From: CAVPDA01 sp963702495
Lineage (GTDB): Bacteria; Pseudomonadota; Gammaproteobacteria; Burkholderiales; Rhodocyclaceae
Reading direction: 5' to 3'
DNA length: 64,000 bases
Assembly (NCBI GenBank): GCA_963702495.1
Contig: CAVPDA010000018.1
Coordinates: forward strand, 62,001-126,000
Below are positions 44,054 to 53,171 of the stretch, one piece after another. The stretch's first letter is position 1. Every line of letters begins with the position of its first letter. Below the pieces are notes generated by a model that was not told the origin of the DNA, searched no databases, and saw only the letters and a list, made by a program, of their open reading frames with translations. Both the position numbers and the translations under genes were made by a program.

Positions 44054-46389
44054 TCAGAATGCTCCGAAGTCGCGGCTGATCCGGAAGAAGATGAATGCAT
44101 TTTTCTTGCCATCTATCTGCGCGACGCGAAACAGGCCCTGCAGATCGAGCCGGCCGATGCGGTAATCGAGGCGCTGATCGAGCGCGTGCGTCACCGTGCT
44201 GGTCGGCGCATCGATGTTGCCCTGGGCCCGGGTGCCGAGTTGCAGCGTGTTGCCGGTGTACAGCGCCGTATAGCGCAGACCGGCGACGCCGAAGGCGCGC
44301 CGATGCTCGTAGCTGGCAGTGCCGACGATGCCGGAAATGAATCCCTCGGACGGTGTGTCCGGCGTGTCCTGGCGCGTGGACTGGACGCTGATGTTGAGGC
44401 TGCCCGTCGCATAGCGGCTGAACAGGATGTTGCCGATCGCCTGCAGACTCAACTGCTGGAAACTGCTGTCGGTGTCGCCGGTGGTATGCGTATCCGAAGC
44501 CGTCGCAACGAAGGTCGTGAGCGCATTCTCGCTCTGCCGGATGCTCCAGGATCCGCTCAGGCTGTTCAACAGGGAAATCTGATTGCCGGTCTGGCTGGCA
44601 TAGCTGAAGGTCAGGCTCTGGCCGAAACTCATCGAAAGATCCGAGCGTTCGTCAGACACCAGGCTGCGGAAGAAGTTTTGTCCCAGCGACAGCACCGCGG
44701 TGTTCTGATTTCCCTCCTGCCCGCCGGTCTGAATCGCGCCGTTTCCATTGGCGTTCCAGGTATAGGAAAATTTCCCGAGGCTGATCAGGTTGGAGTTGTA
44801 GGCGGCGCCGGCGCCCAGCAGCGTCAGGATGTCGGAGCGCGTTTCGGTCTGCACCTGGTTCACCTGGGCGTTGCCGAACAGCGAGATGTTGTCCGTGTAG
44901 CTGTAGTTCGCGTTCGCCCCGCCGCTCAGGGACCGGACCTGGTTCTCGCCGCTGTCCTGGGTATCGAAACCGAACTGGAAATACCGCAGGTTCCCGGAAA
45001 CCAGGAGCGGCCTCTCGGTTTCGGGCTGCCAATAGGCGAAGCTGCCGACATCGACGACGCTGGTCCGGTTCTCGAACTGGCCGACTGCGGTGTTCGTCAC
45101 CGTGTTGGAGCGCGTGAAACTGGCCGAAGAGTCGATATTCAACTGATCGCTCAGCCGCAGGTTATACGTGGCGGTGAGGTTGTCGAAGCTGAACTCGCTG
45201 GCGCCGCCGCCGGCCTGGTTGGCGCTGTGCTGGCCGATGATCTGCAGTTGCTGCCGATCGCTCTTGCGGCTGGCGGATCCCCTGCAAGACGTCCACCGTA
45301 TCGCGCCCTTCGATGCCGGTGTTCTCGATGATGCTGCGGTCGGCGCCGACGGCGAAAGCCCAGGGCGATTCGATCGGCACGTAGTCCTGGCGCAGCGTGA
45401 TGCGGGTACTCCGGAAATCCTGGGTCGTGATCGCACCGGTGCCGCGGCTGTCGGTCACCTCGAAAGAGGCGCTGAAGGGAAAGCGGCTGACGGGAAAGAG
45501 CGACAGGGAGGCGCCGCCGACAAGGGTGTTGTCGCGCCCCTCGTCGGGTTGCAGATCGATACCGGTTCCACCCTTGACGGTCTCGGTGCCGGTGACGAAG
45601 CCGACGTTGCCGGCCACCTGGGCGAACCAGGGCTGCCACAGGTAGGTGCTGCCGAAGAGGTTGCCCGCCTGCAGATTTCGGAAGGTGGTCTGGGACTCGC
45701 TGTTCCGGTTCCAGGACAGGATCTCGGCGAGGGTGCCGGACCAGCGTACCGGCGCAAGCTGGAAGCGAAATCCGCTCATGTCGGTGTTCGATGCGGCGGC
45801 GACGGCGGCCTGGCCGGGCGACAGCGGCGCCGCCGGCGTAACAGCGGTGCCGGGCAGGACCCCAGTTCCCGGGGCAACCGGGGTGCCGGGCGCAACTGGA
45901 GTTCCAGGCGGGATCGGCGCACCTGGCGCTACTGGCGTCCCCGGTGCGAGCGGGCTGCCAGGCCCGATCGGAGTTCCGGGCGCAACCGGCATGGCAGGCT
46001 GCGCCTGGGCCAGCAGGATACGCCCGGAATCCAGTCCGGGCTGGCGCGGTGAAGGCGAGATTCCCGATCCGCCGGCCTCGGGCTCCGCAGGCGTTGCCGC
46101 GACCGGACCGGACTCCGCCAAGGCGATTGCCGCGGGCAACTCCTCCGACCCGCCAGGTTCGAGCGCGCCTATGCGCAGGGCGCCCCGCCGGAACTTGCTC
46201 TGCCTGGAGGTCGACCTCGTCCGCGACCGCCCGCGCCAGCACGGGAATGGATCCCGAAGCGAGCAATACGGTGCCCCCCGCCAGCGGCGCAATCGCTCCG
46301 CTGCACACGACCGCGAGCGCCGGCAGCGCCAGATCGCGCGGGGAAATCGACAGCACAGACAGTCCGCTTGCTGGAAGCGAAAGATGCAT
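44054..46389 (-). CDS. outer-membrane beta-barrel protein (frameshifted)
   Basis: About 777 residues after correction. N-terminal hydrophobic region, a Pro-Gly-rich repeat segment, then a long series of alternating amphipathic strands (NLRYFQFGFDTQDSG, NANYSYTDNISLFGNAQVNQ, SLNISVQSTRQDTPDTPSEG) ending in Phe (FFRISRDFGAF), the usual outer-membrane barrel terminus. Two single-base insertions are inferred: about 46196-46206 and the CCCC run at 45279-45282. No CXXCH is present. Size and context (PpiC isomerase upstream, c7 cytochromes downstream) resemble MtrB/PioB-type porins that hold a cytochrome across the membrane; direct homology cannot be shown here. Start uncertain. Confidence 0.75.
45830..46005 (-). 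repeat. Pro-Gly-rich tandem repeat inside the barrel gene
   Basis: The coding sequence reads repeated x-x-PG-x-P units (MPVAPGTPIGPGSPLAPG, then PVAPGAPIPPGTPVAPG) at roughly 18-base period, collagen-like in composition, between the N-terminus and the barrel. It would form an extended, flexible arm. Repeat number may vary between strains. Confidence 0.7.
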
Positions 46390-46413
46390 CTTGGGGCACC
46401 GGCTTCGGTGGGG

Positions 46414-47430
46414 CTACTGGAGCCGGGCAGCAAGCTCCGCGAAGCGCTCTTCTTGTATGGTGAAGGGAGTGGTCTTGCGCAGCTTGGCGATGAGATCCTG
46501 CCACGCCCGATCGCCGCGCTCCCGGCGCAGCAGGTCGGCGGCACGGTCTCTGACATCCTTGTAGGCGCGCAGCTTGGGCGGCACGCGCTCGTCGAGCCGC
46601 AGGATCGCCACGCCGTGGAGTGTGACCATCGGTTCCTGGATCTCGCCCAACTTGAAGCTGTCCACCTTGACCTGCAGATCCTCGGGCAGCATGCCCCGGT
46701 GCAGATAACCCATGTCCCCGCCCCGGCTCGCCGATTCGTCGCCCGAGTGCAGTTTCGCCAGTTCGGCGAAGTCCGCGCCAGCCAGCAGGCGCTTGTGGAT
46801 TGCCTGACCCTCTTCCTTGGCCTTGTCCCACACGAGCTTGCCGGAGGAAGGATCCACCTTCAGCAGGATCAGGGACAGGCGCAGCTTTTCGGGCTCCGTG
46901 AACAGGTCTTTGCGTGCCTCGTAGAATGCCTGCACCTCCTCTTCCTTGGGTACCGGAACCTCACGGACGCTCTGCTCGAGCTGCTCGATCACGTCGCGCC
47001 GCTCGAGTTCGGGAACGACCTGGCCCAGCATCCGCTCCCGGTTTTCCTTCCAGTTGGCACTATTGCCGTAGCGCTCGTCGAAGCCGCTCACCGCCTGCTT
47101 CATCTTCTCGGCGCGCGGCTGGATGCCGCGCCGCTTCGCTTCGTCCAGCAGGAGGGTCTGATTGACGATCTGATCCGCCACCTCGCGCTGCAGCTCGACG
47201 ACCTGCGCCTCCGGCACCTTGCCGTGATAGAACTTCTTGCGCATCGCCTGGCGCACCGCAAGCTCGAACTCCGGCATCGACACCGCCAGGGTGCCGACGG
47301 TGACGATGGGCTTGGCCGCAGCAGCGGGCGGGCTGGCGCCCGGCTTCTCCTGAGCCCCCACGGCCGACGCCAGCGACAAGCATGCTGCTGCGCACGTAAG
47401 CGAAATACCAAACCAGGCCGACCCCATCAT
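46414..47430 (-). CDS. PpiC/SurA-type peptidyl-prolyl isomerase
   Basis: About 338 residues, secreted (FGISLTCAAACLSLASAVGA). N-terminal chaperone helices (SMPEFELAVRQAMRKKFYHG) and a parvulin domain (LRLSLILLKVDPSSG ... DFAELAKLHSGDESASRGGDMGYLHRGMLPEDL). Such chaperones help fold outer-membrane barrels; the barrel gene starts 24 bases downstream. Start at ATG 47430 or the adjacent ATG 47427, after GGGGGA. A terminator lies just upstream, so a promoter must lie in or past that gap, or expression depends on read-through. Confidence 0.87.
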   Translation of the reverse strand: MMGSAWFGISLTCAAACLSLASAVGAQEKPGASPPAAAAKPIVTVGTLAVSMPEFELAVRQAMRKKFYHGKVPEAQVVELQREVADQIVNQTLLLDEAKRRGIQPRAEKMKQAVSGFDERYGNSANWKENRERMLGQVVPELERRDVIEQLEQSVREVPVPKEEEVQAFYEARKDLFTEPEKLRLSLILLKVDPSSGKLVWDKAKEEGQAIHKRLLAGADFAELAKLHSGDESASRGGDMGYLHRGMLPEDLQVKVDSFKLGEIQEPMVTLHGVAILRLDERVPPKLRAYKDVRDRAADLLRRERGDRAWQDLIAKLRKTTPFTIQEERFAELAARLQ

Positions 47431-47476
47431 TCCCCCAGTGTAGTTTGAATTGAAAACACTTCCCGGCGACTCCAGC

Positions 47477-47506
47477 AAAAAAAAGGCCAGACGCAAGCGT
47501 CTGGCC
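47477..47506 (-). terminator. rho-independent terminator
   Basis: On the minus strand: GGCCAGACG-CTTG-CGTCTGGCC, a perfect 9-bp stem, followed by eight T. It lies 34 bases after the stop of the four-heme cytochrome gene and before the PpiC gene, dividing the long minus-strand run. Confidence 0.9.
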
Positions 47507-47540
47507 GTCCAGCGGGGTCTAACTCTTGAATTCTTTGCGC

Positions 47541-48449
47541 TTACTTGTTGTGGCAGGCCAGGCACACCTGGCTTCCCGTGTTGCTGACGCGCAGGAAGGT
47601 AAGGCCGGCCAGGCTTCCGGGAGCAGTACCATCGGCGTGCGGGTCATGGCAGCTGCCGCACTCGACCGAGGGACCGGCGCCGTCCGCGAAGTCGCGGGTG
47701 AAGAGAACCATGTCGGTCTTGTCGCGGGTGGTGGTGGCGGCACCGCCGCGTCCCGACGTATCCACCCAGTAGATCGGACGCGTCACGCCATTCACCGTCT
47801 GCGTGGCCGATGTCGCGATAAAGAAGTCGCTGTCCCGGCAGGTATTGACGTTGCCGGGCGTGGTGAAGCCGCCGCAGTACTGGATACCGATCGGATGATC
47901 GTTGCTCAGGTCCTTCGTCAGGTTGGCCACGCCGGTCAGCAATCCCTCCGCGGTCACATTCGCCCCGGTCCAGGTCCAGGCGCGGCCGTTCACGCCGCCG
48001 CCGTTGGCCAGCAGGCCGCCGGAGCCGGGAGCATTGATGATGTTGTCCATGGCCTGGCTGCCGTCGTGGCAGGAGAGACAGGCCACCGAGGTCGAGCCCA
48101 CATTCAGGATCTCGCCGTCGATGGTGGCGGAGTTGAGCGAAGCGTAGGTGGTATAGCCCGCGGCCGGAAGCAGCTGCTTGTTCCAGAGGGGCGGATTTTC
48201 CAGGGGATTGGAAACGTCCGCCGCGTGGGGCGTGTGGCAGAAGACACAGATTTCTTCCGTGCCGGTACCCGCGGTGTTGGTCCCCGTGACCTGGTTCCGG
48301 CCCGTGATCGGGTTTGCCTGATTGCTCAGATTGTGCCGCGTGTTGGCGATGCCGGCCAGCGCGTCCTGACCCGCCGCCATCAGTCCCAAAAGGACAGCGC
48401 AGGCACTCGCCGCCCGCACCGCCCGCTGTCCCAGCTTCTGCAATTCCAT
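47541..48449 (-). CDS. tetraheme cytochrome c (CVFCHTPH family)
   Basis: 302 residues, signal peptide (ACAVLLGLMAAGQDALA), family start NTRHNLSNQANP, then CVFCHTPH, CLSCHDG, CGSCHDPH and CLACHNK at the very C-terminus. The domain plan repeats that of the 11-heme cytochrome N-terminus and the tetraheme protein at 49875. Two extra Cys (IQYCGG, NTCRDS) may form a disulfide. A good sigma54 promoter lies upstream and a strong terminator downstream, so it can be a single-gene unit. Confidence 0.88.
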   Translation of the reverse strand: MELQKLGQRAVRAASACAVLLGLMAAGQDALAGIANTRHNLSNQANPITGRNQVTGTNTAGTGTEEICVFCHTPHAADVSNPLENPPLWNKQLLPAAGYTTYASLNSATIDGEILNVGSTSVACLSCHDGSQAMDNIINAPGSGGLLANGGGVNGRAWTWTGANVTAEGLLTGVANLTKDLSNDHPIGIQYCGGFTTPGNVNTCRDSDFFIATSATQTVNGVTRPIYWVDTSGRGGAATTTRDKTDMVLFTRDFADGAGPSVECGSCHDPHADGTAPGSLAGLTFLRVSNTGSQVCLACHNK

Positions 48450-48538
48450 GTTAGCGCCCCTTAAAGTTCAACGATCACTGCCCCGACTGCGCGACATTGA
48501 ATCCATGCCGCCCCGAAAACCCTACACGCGAGGGGTTT

Positions 48539-48555
48539 AAGCACCATTTGTGCCA
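48539..48555 (-). promoter_or_regulatory. sigma54-type -24/-12 promoter
   Basis: Minus strand TGGCACAAATGGTGCTT: perfect TGGCAC at -24, TGC at -12, correct 12-base spacing. The -12 element ends about 90 bases before the ATG of the tetraheme cytochrome at 48449. The remainder of the 310-base gap holds no gene; stem TTCCCGTT/AACGGGAA lies at 48698-48719, near the end of the NHL gene. Confidence 0.65.
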
Positions 48556-48759
48556 TGACATTCTGGGCGCGATGGGCAGCCGCGTGCGAACGGCGGGGCC
48601 GTGGAACTCGCGAGCGAATTCGTTGTCTTTGAACGCCTTACGTGGGGATTGGGTGGGGGAAATAACCCGCCGCAGGGTGAAATGCCCCGATCGCGTTTTC
48701 CCGTTGCCGGGAACGGGAATTTCCCAATCCCGGGAATGCTTCGAGCGTCAAACCCCGCC

Positions 48760-49885
48760 CTACTTCTTGGGTGCAGCGGTCTGCCTGACCAGATAGCCCT
48801 GGTTCGGTGCCAGTCTCACGGGGCGGTAGATGTCGATCTTGCGGAACCACTGGTCCACGAAGTACACCCGGCCATCCTCGTCGACGGCGATGCCCGAGGG
48901 GAGCATGTACTTGGCGGGACCGTCCTTCTCGGAGCGGTCGCCGACGAACATCAGCAGGTCGCCCTCCGCAGTGAAGATCTGGAAATTGCCGAAGGCGGCG
49001 TCCGCGACATAGACATTCCCCTCACGATCCGTCGCCACCTCTTTCGGCCGCGCGAAGTTGCCGATCTGCTTGCCGACCTTGCCGAAACTCTTGATGAACT
49101 TGCCGTCGTGATCGAAGATCTGGATTCGGAAGTTGCCGCCGTCGGCCACGTAGATGCGGCCGTCCTTGCCGATGGCGACATCGCGCGGCAGGTTGAACTC
49201 CCCGGGTCCGCCGCCCCGCTTGCCGATATCGAACAGGTGGTCGCCCTTCACCGCGTCGAACACACGGATGCGGTGGTTCTCCGACTGCACGCCGCCGATG
49301 TCCGTGACGTAGAGGCGCGAGCCATCCTGCTCCACGGTCACGCTGGACAGGCGGTCGAACTGCTTCGGCCCGCCGATCTTGCGCAGGAACCTGCCGTCCC
49401 GGTCATAAACCACGACAGTCTTGGCGGTGGCATCCGCCACGTACAACGTGCCGCTGCCGTCGATGTCGATACCGAGCGGCTTCTTCAGCGCCCCTGGATC
49501 GTCCTCGCCGATCCGGAAATACGCGCCCGAGGGCACGTCGAACACCTTGATGTATCGGTCCACCGAATCGGACACGAACACCCGGCCCTTGCTCACCGCC
49601 ACGGCGTAGGGCTTGGTCAGCAATTCGGTGCTGACGCCCTGCCCGGTGAGGATGGTCCTGAGCTTGGAATCCTCCAGATCGGCGATGCTGTGGCTGCCGT
49701 AGATGCTGCGCTCGTAGTAGAAGCGGGCCTCGTCCGGCGGCGGCGGGAACACCAGGGTCATCTGCTGCGCCGGTTGCGATCTCTGGGGTGGCGGCACAGC
49801 CCCCCAGCAGCAGCGCCGCCGCCAGGGCGCAGGCCAGGGCGCGGCAGCCGGAAACGCAGATCAGGGTGGGTCGCTTATTTGTCAT
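48760..49885 (-). CDS. NHL-repeat beta-propeller lipoprotein (frameshifted)
   Basis: About 374 residues after correction. Lipobox LLLGGCAAT, then LVFPPPPDEARFYYERSIYG and NHL repeats (KPLGIDIDGSGTLYVADAT, LPRDVAIGKDGRIYVADGGN, RPKEVATDREGNVYVADAAF, LPSGIAVDEDGRVYFVDQWF). One extra base in the G4 run at 49785-49788 separates the lipobox from the propeller. Homologue of 38500-39657. Its ATG lies inside the last codons of the tetraheme cytochrome upstream, an 11-base overlap. Confidence 0.85.
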
Positions 49886-50645
49886 GGCAGGTCATGCAGA
49901 TCTGGCTGTTGTCACTGCTCACTCTCAGGAACAGCTTGCTGGTCGAGTGCGGATCGTGGCAGGAGGTGCATTCGATGAACGGCACATCCTCTCCCCCAGC
50001 GGCGTCGCGCCGGCCGTAGAGCGGGAGGTCGCCCTTGCCGCGGCGATAGCCGCTGCCGGAGGCGGACGCCCAGAAGATGCGCCGGTTCTCCACCACGCTC
50101 TCGAACACCGGTCGGTAACCGTCGGCCCCGAAATCGTACGCGAACTCGCGCTCGCGCATTGGCGTCCCGGCGCTGCGGGCGGATGCCTTGGCCGCATCCA
50201 CCGACTGCTGCGAGGCGCGGTTGCCGCGGTAGGGAACGCCGAACGGATGGTCCATCGGGCCGCCGGCCACCACGAAGGCCTGATTGGAGTCATGGCAGGC
50301 AAGGCAGGCCACCGATTGGGAGCCCACCGGCTTGGCGCCGTCGAGCCCGACGCGGCCGATGTCATCGTAGATGCTGAAGGAGTAGCCGTCCGCCATCGTT
50401 CGCTGCCACAGCGGCGCCTCGACGCCCGCCGCGGGAAGGCTGGACCCCGGTGCGTCGGCAATGGCGGGAAAATGACAGAAGACACAGACCTCGCGCTCGT
50501 CCGTGACTTGGACGCCGAGACGTTGGGCAAGGTTGTGCTTGGTGTCGCGGATGTCGGCGCGCAGGGGCATGGCGAGGACGAGCGCGACCATTGCAGCCCC
50601 CAGCGCAAGTCGTCGTATGTTGCCGGCAACCAATTTCGAATCCAC
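49875..50645 (-). CDS. tetraheme cytochrome c (CVFCH family)
   Basis: 256 residues: signal peptide (LALGAAMVALVLAMPLRA), IRDTKHNLAQRL, then CVFCH, CLACHDS, CTSCHDPH and CMTCHDK at the C-terminus. Same architecture as 47541-48449. Followed by an overlapping NHL lipoprotein gene, repeating the NHL/multiheme pairing at 38-39 kb. A moderate sigma54-like site precedes it. Confidence 0.88.
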   Translation of the reverse strand: MDSKLVAGNIRRLALGAAMVALVLAMPLRADIRDTKHNLAQRLGVQVTDEREVCVFCHFPAIADAPGSSLPAAGVEAPLWQRTMADGYSFSIYDDIGRVGLDGAKPVGSQSVACLACHDSNQAFVVAGGPMDHPFGVPYRGNRASQQSVDAAKASARSAGTPMREREFAYDFGADGYRPVFESVVENRRIFWASASGSGYRRGKGDLPLYGRRDAAGGEDVPFIECTSCHDPHSTSKLFLRVSSDNSQICMTCHDK

Positions 50646-50711
50646 TCCAGTACAAACCCTGCCAATATGCGGTCCATCTCCCCGAACGTCGGGGTCTGCC
50701 CCACCTGTTGG

Positions 50712-50728
50712 AAGCGTAGCTTACGCCA
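50712..50728 (-). promoter_or_regulatory. possible sigma54 promoter
   Basis: Minus strand TGGCGTAAGCTACGCTT keeps TGGC at -24 and GC at -12 with exact spacing but is weaker than the others. It ends 66 bases before the tetraheme cytochrome ATG at 50645. Confidence 0.4.
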
Positions 50729-50804
50729 AGGAATCGGACGCCGGATCCGCGATGCGCGCAGCCCCAGCGGGATGTCACCCACGGACTGGCGCGGTTCCGC
50801 CGCT

Positions 50805-51107
50805 CTACCTGTTCATCCGGATCATGTAGTCCAAGGCCGCCCGGACGTCGGCATCGGACAGACTTGCGTTGCCGCCTTTGGGCGGCATCGCTCCCTTCCC
50901 CTTCAGGACCGACGTGATGAGTCCGCCTTCGCCTGCCTTAAGGCGCTCCGCCCAGGCCACCCGATCCCCCAACTTCGGCGCCCCGGCCACACCTGAAGCG
51001 TGGCAGGCGGCGCAGGTCTGGGTGTACACAGCCTTGCCGTCCTTCACCCCGCCCGACGCCGACGCGCCCATCGCCACGACCATCAGAGCCAGCCCGTATC
51101 GCTTCAT
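50805..51107 (-). CDS. cytochrome c5-like monoheme protein
   Basis: About 100 residues: signal peptide (YGLALMVVAMGASASG), CAACHASGVAGAPKLGD, axial Met region GAMPPKGGNASLSDADVRAALDYM. It is a close relative of the N-terminal domain of the fused cytochrome at 42483. ATG 51107 gives GGAGAG 7 bases upstream; ATG 51113 is too close to it. First gene of the minus-strand run, divergent from the diheme cytochrome at 51358. Confidence 0.88.
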   Translation of the reverse strand: MKRYGLALMVVAMGASASGGVKDGKAVYTQTCAACHASGVAGAPKLGDRVAWAERLKAGEGGLITSVLKGKGAMPPKGGNASLSDADVRAALDYMIRMNR

Positions 51108-51242
51108 GTGCATCTCTCCGCCGGGTCCGCAACCGCGCTCTCGCGCCTTGCATCACTAGTGCACACGGCCAAGGACGCGCACTTCGGCCACGCCCTTGGG
51201 CGGCGACGCCCGGGCGCAGCCTTCGCGATCAGGATAAGGGAT

Positions 51243-51259
51243 TAGCAACCCTCATGCCA
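51243..51259 (-). promoter_or_regulatory. sigma54-type -24/-12 promoter
   Basis: Minus strand TGGCATGAGGGTTGCTA: TGGCA at -24 and TTGC at -12, exact spacing. It points at the monoheme cytochrome gene starting at 51107. Confidence 0.65.
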
Positions 51260-51303
51260 GCCATATGGGCGCGATACCCTTGAAATGGCGCCGGCGGGAC
51301 GAG

Positions 51304-51319
51304 AGGCCTGTTTCTTGCA
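51304..51319 (+). promoter_or_regulatory. possible sigma54 promoter
   Basis: AGGCCTGTTTCTTGCA has a perfect TTGCA -12 element and GGC at -24 with exact spacing. It lies 38 bases before the ATG of the diheme cytochrome and back to back with the site at 51243-51259. Confidence 0.45.
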
Positions 51320-51357
51320 TGGCGGGCGGACTCGATATTGGCTAAACTAGACTCGCC

Positions 51358-52161
51358 ATGGGTACGCAAACCAACTTTTCCAAACACCTAGCAGCAGCCG
51401 TTCTTTTCCTGGGGCTTGGGCTGTCCGTTGGGCCGGCCCCTGCCGGCGAGCGCCCCGCCAAGGGCGGTGAGATCAAGCCCGAGGTCATCTACCACAACTA
51501 CTGTTCGGTCTGCCACGGCGACCGCGGCGACGGCAACAGTCGCGCCAAGAACAGTCTCGTTCCGCCGCCGAAGGATTTCACCAAGGCGGCGCACCTGACG
51601 CGGGAGTACATCGTCAACGTCGTGGCCGAGGGCAGGCCGGGCACCGCCATGGTGAGTTGGAAATCGCAACTGACGGCGAAGGAGATCGAGGCGCTGGCCG
51701 ACTACATGATGGCGACCTTTGTCAACAAGGCGACGCCGCCCGCGCCTGCTGCCGCCGGGATCTCGGGGACACAGGCCCACGGCGGGCGGGAACGCGACGT
51801 CCCGGCCGCGGCAGCGCCGATCAAGGTGGACATGTCGCTGCCGCTGCCGAGCGCACTGGTGGGCGACGCGGGCAAGGGCGAGAAGTTCTACATGGACAAC
51901 TGCGCCACCTGCCATGGCAGGAAGGGCGACGGCAAGGGACCCCGCGCTTACTTCATCAATCCCAAGCCGCGCAATTTCCTCGAACAAGCCTCGCGCAACC
52001 TGTTCAACCGTCCGGCTCTCTACGCCGCAGTTTCCATGGGCAAGGTCGGCACCGAGATGCCTGCCTGGAAATTCGTGCTGACGGACCAGGAAATGGCGAA
52101 TGTTGCGGAGTTCGTGTTCCGGCGCTACATCCGTCCGGGCGCTGGCAAAACGGGCAAATGA
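51358..52161 (+). CDS. diheme cytochrome c
   Basis: 267 residues: signal peptide (LAAAVLFLGLGLSVGPAPAG) and two class I cytochrome domains, CSVCHGDRGDGNS at about residue 49 and CATCHGRKGDGKGPRAYF at about residue 182, each followed by a Met ligand region (GTAMVSW, GTEMPAW). The domains are joined by an Ala/Pro linker. Its stop overlaps the start of the next cytochrome (ATGA), so they are co-translated and probably act together. Confidence 0.88.
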   Translation: MGTQTNFSKHLAAAVLFLGLGLSVGPAPAGERPAKGGEIKPEVIYHNYCSVCHGDRGDGNSRAKNSLVPPPKDFTKAAHLTREYIVNVVAEGRPGTAMVSWKSQLTAKEIEALADYMMATFVNKATPPAPAAAGISGTQAHGGRERDVPAAAAPIKVDMSLPLPSALVGDAGKGEKFYMDNCATCHGRKGDGKGPRAYFINPKPRNFLEQASRNLFNRPALYAAVSMGKVGTEMPAWKFVLTDQEMANVAEFVFRRYIRPGAGKTGK

Positions 52162-53171
52162 GATGGCGGGTATGGCTGGCGCCGGCGCTGCTGGCGGGTG
52201 TCGCCGGCTGCCATGATGCCGGCGTCGACTACGGCGCCGCTTCGCGCGGACCAGCCCCGAGCAATGCGCTCTCCGTCGCCGAGGCGCGGCACGAGGCCGG
52301 CAGAAAGATCTACAACTTCCGCTGCTACTTCTGTCACGGTTATTCCGGCGACGCCCGGACGCTGGCCAGCACCTATCTGACGCCTGCACCGCGCAATTTC
52401 ATCGCCACCCGTCCCCATCAGTTGCCGCGGAATTCGATGCTTGCCGCCGTGCGCGACGGCAAGCCGGACACCGCAATGAAATCCTTCGCCGGCATACTCA
52501 GCGCCGGCGAGATGCACCTGGTCGTGGACTTCGTGCGTCGCGAGTTCATGGAACGACAGGCGGGGAACACCCGTTATCACACCGCCGAAAACGGCTGGCC
52601 CGACCACGAGCGCTATCGCAACGCCTATCCCTTCGCCACCGGCGCCATCACTCTCGACTCGCCGTGGGAACAGCTGGACGCGTCGCAGCAACGCGGCAAG
52701 CGGCTGTACCTGACTTCCTGCGTCACCTGCCACGACCGCGGCCGCGCCACCGAGGACGCCCTGGTCTGGGAGGGCCGGCCCCTGTCCTATCCGCGCAATC
52801 AGTTCCAGCCCGGAACCGCAGCGGACGCGGTGACCTCCGCCAGCCCCTACGCCGTGCACGACGTCAAGCCCCGCCTGGCCGGGCTCGACCGGGTGCAGCA
52901 ACTGGGCGAGACCCTGTTCCAGGGAAATTGTGCCTTCTGCCACGGCGCCGACGGCACCGGCAAGAACTGGATCGGGAGTTTCATGGAGCCGCATCCGCGC
53001 AACCTCGCCGACACCGCCTTCATGTCGACCATGACGCGCGACAGGCTGCGTCAGGTGATTCGCGACGGGCTCCCGGAGACCTCGATGCCGGCATGGAAGT
53101 CCGTTCTCGAACCGCACGAGATCGACGCCGTCATCGCCTACATTTCGCGGGCCTTTCATCCGGTGCATTGA
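52158..53171 (+). CDS. triheme cytochrome c lipoprotein
   Basis: 337 residues with lipobox-like LLAGVAGCHDAG and three cytochrome c domains: CYFCHGYSGDART, CVTCHDRG, and CAFCHGADGTGKNW with axial-Met segments (DTAMKSF, ETSMPAW). The conserved TPAPRNF / EPHPRNL motifs show repeated domains of the same family as the preceding diheme protein. Probably envelope-anchored electron carrier. Confidence 0.86.
   Translation: MRWRVWLAPALLAGVAGCHDAGVDYGAASRGPAPSNALSVAEARHEAGRKIYNFRCYFCHGYSGDARTLASTYLTPAPRNFIATRPHQLPRNSMLAAVRDGKPDTAMKSFAGILSAGEMHLVVDFVRREFMERQAGNTRYHTAENGWPDHERYRNAYPFATGAITLDSPWEQLDASQQRGKRLYLTSCVTCHDRGRATEDALVWEGRPLSYPRNQFQPGTAADAVTSASPYAVHDVKPRLAGLDRVQQLGETLFQGNCAFCHGADGTGKNWIGSFMEPHPRNLADTAFMSTMTRDRLRQVIRDGLPETSMPAWKSVLEPHEIDAVIAYISRAFHPVH

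Noticed and set aside
48698..48719. Stem TTCCCGTT/AACGGGAA as terminator of the NHL gene
   Set aside because: On the minus strand it is followed by AAAACG, not a T run, so it lacks the hallmark of an intrinsic terminator.
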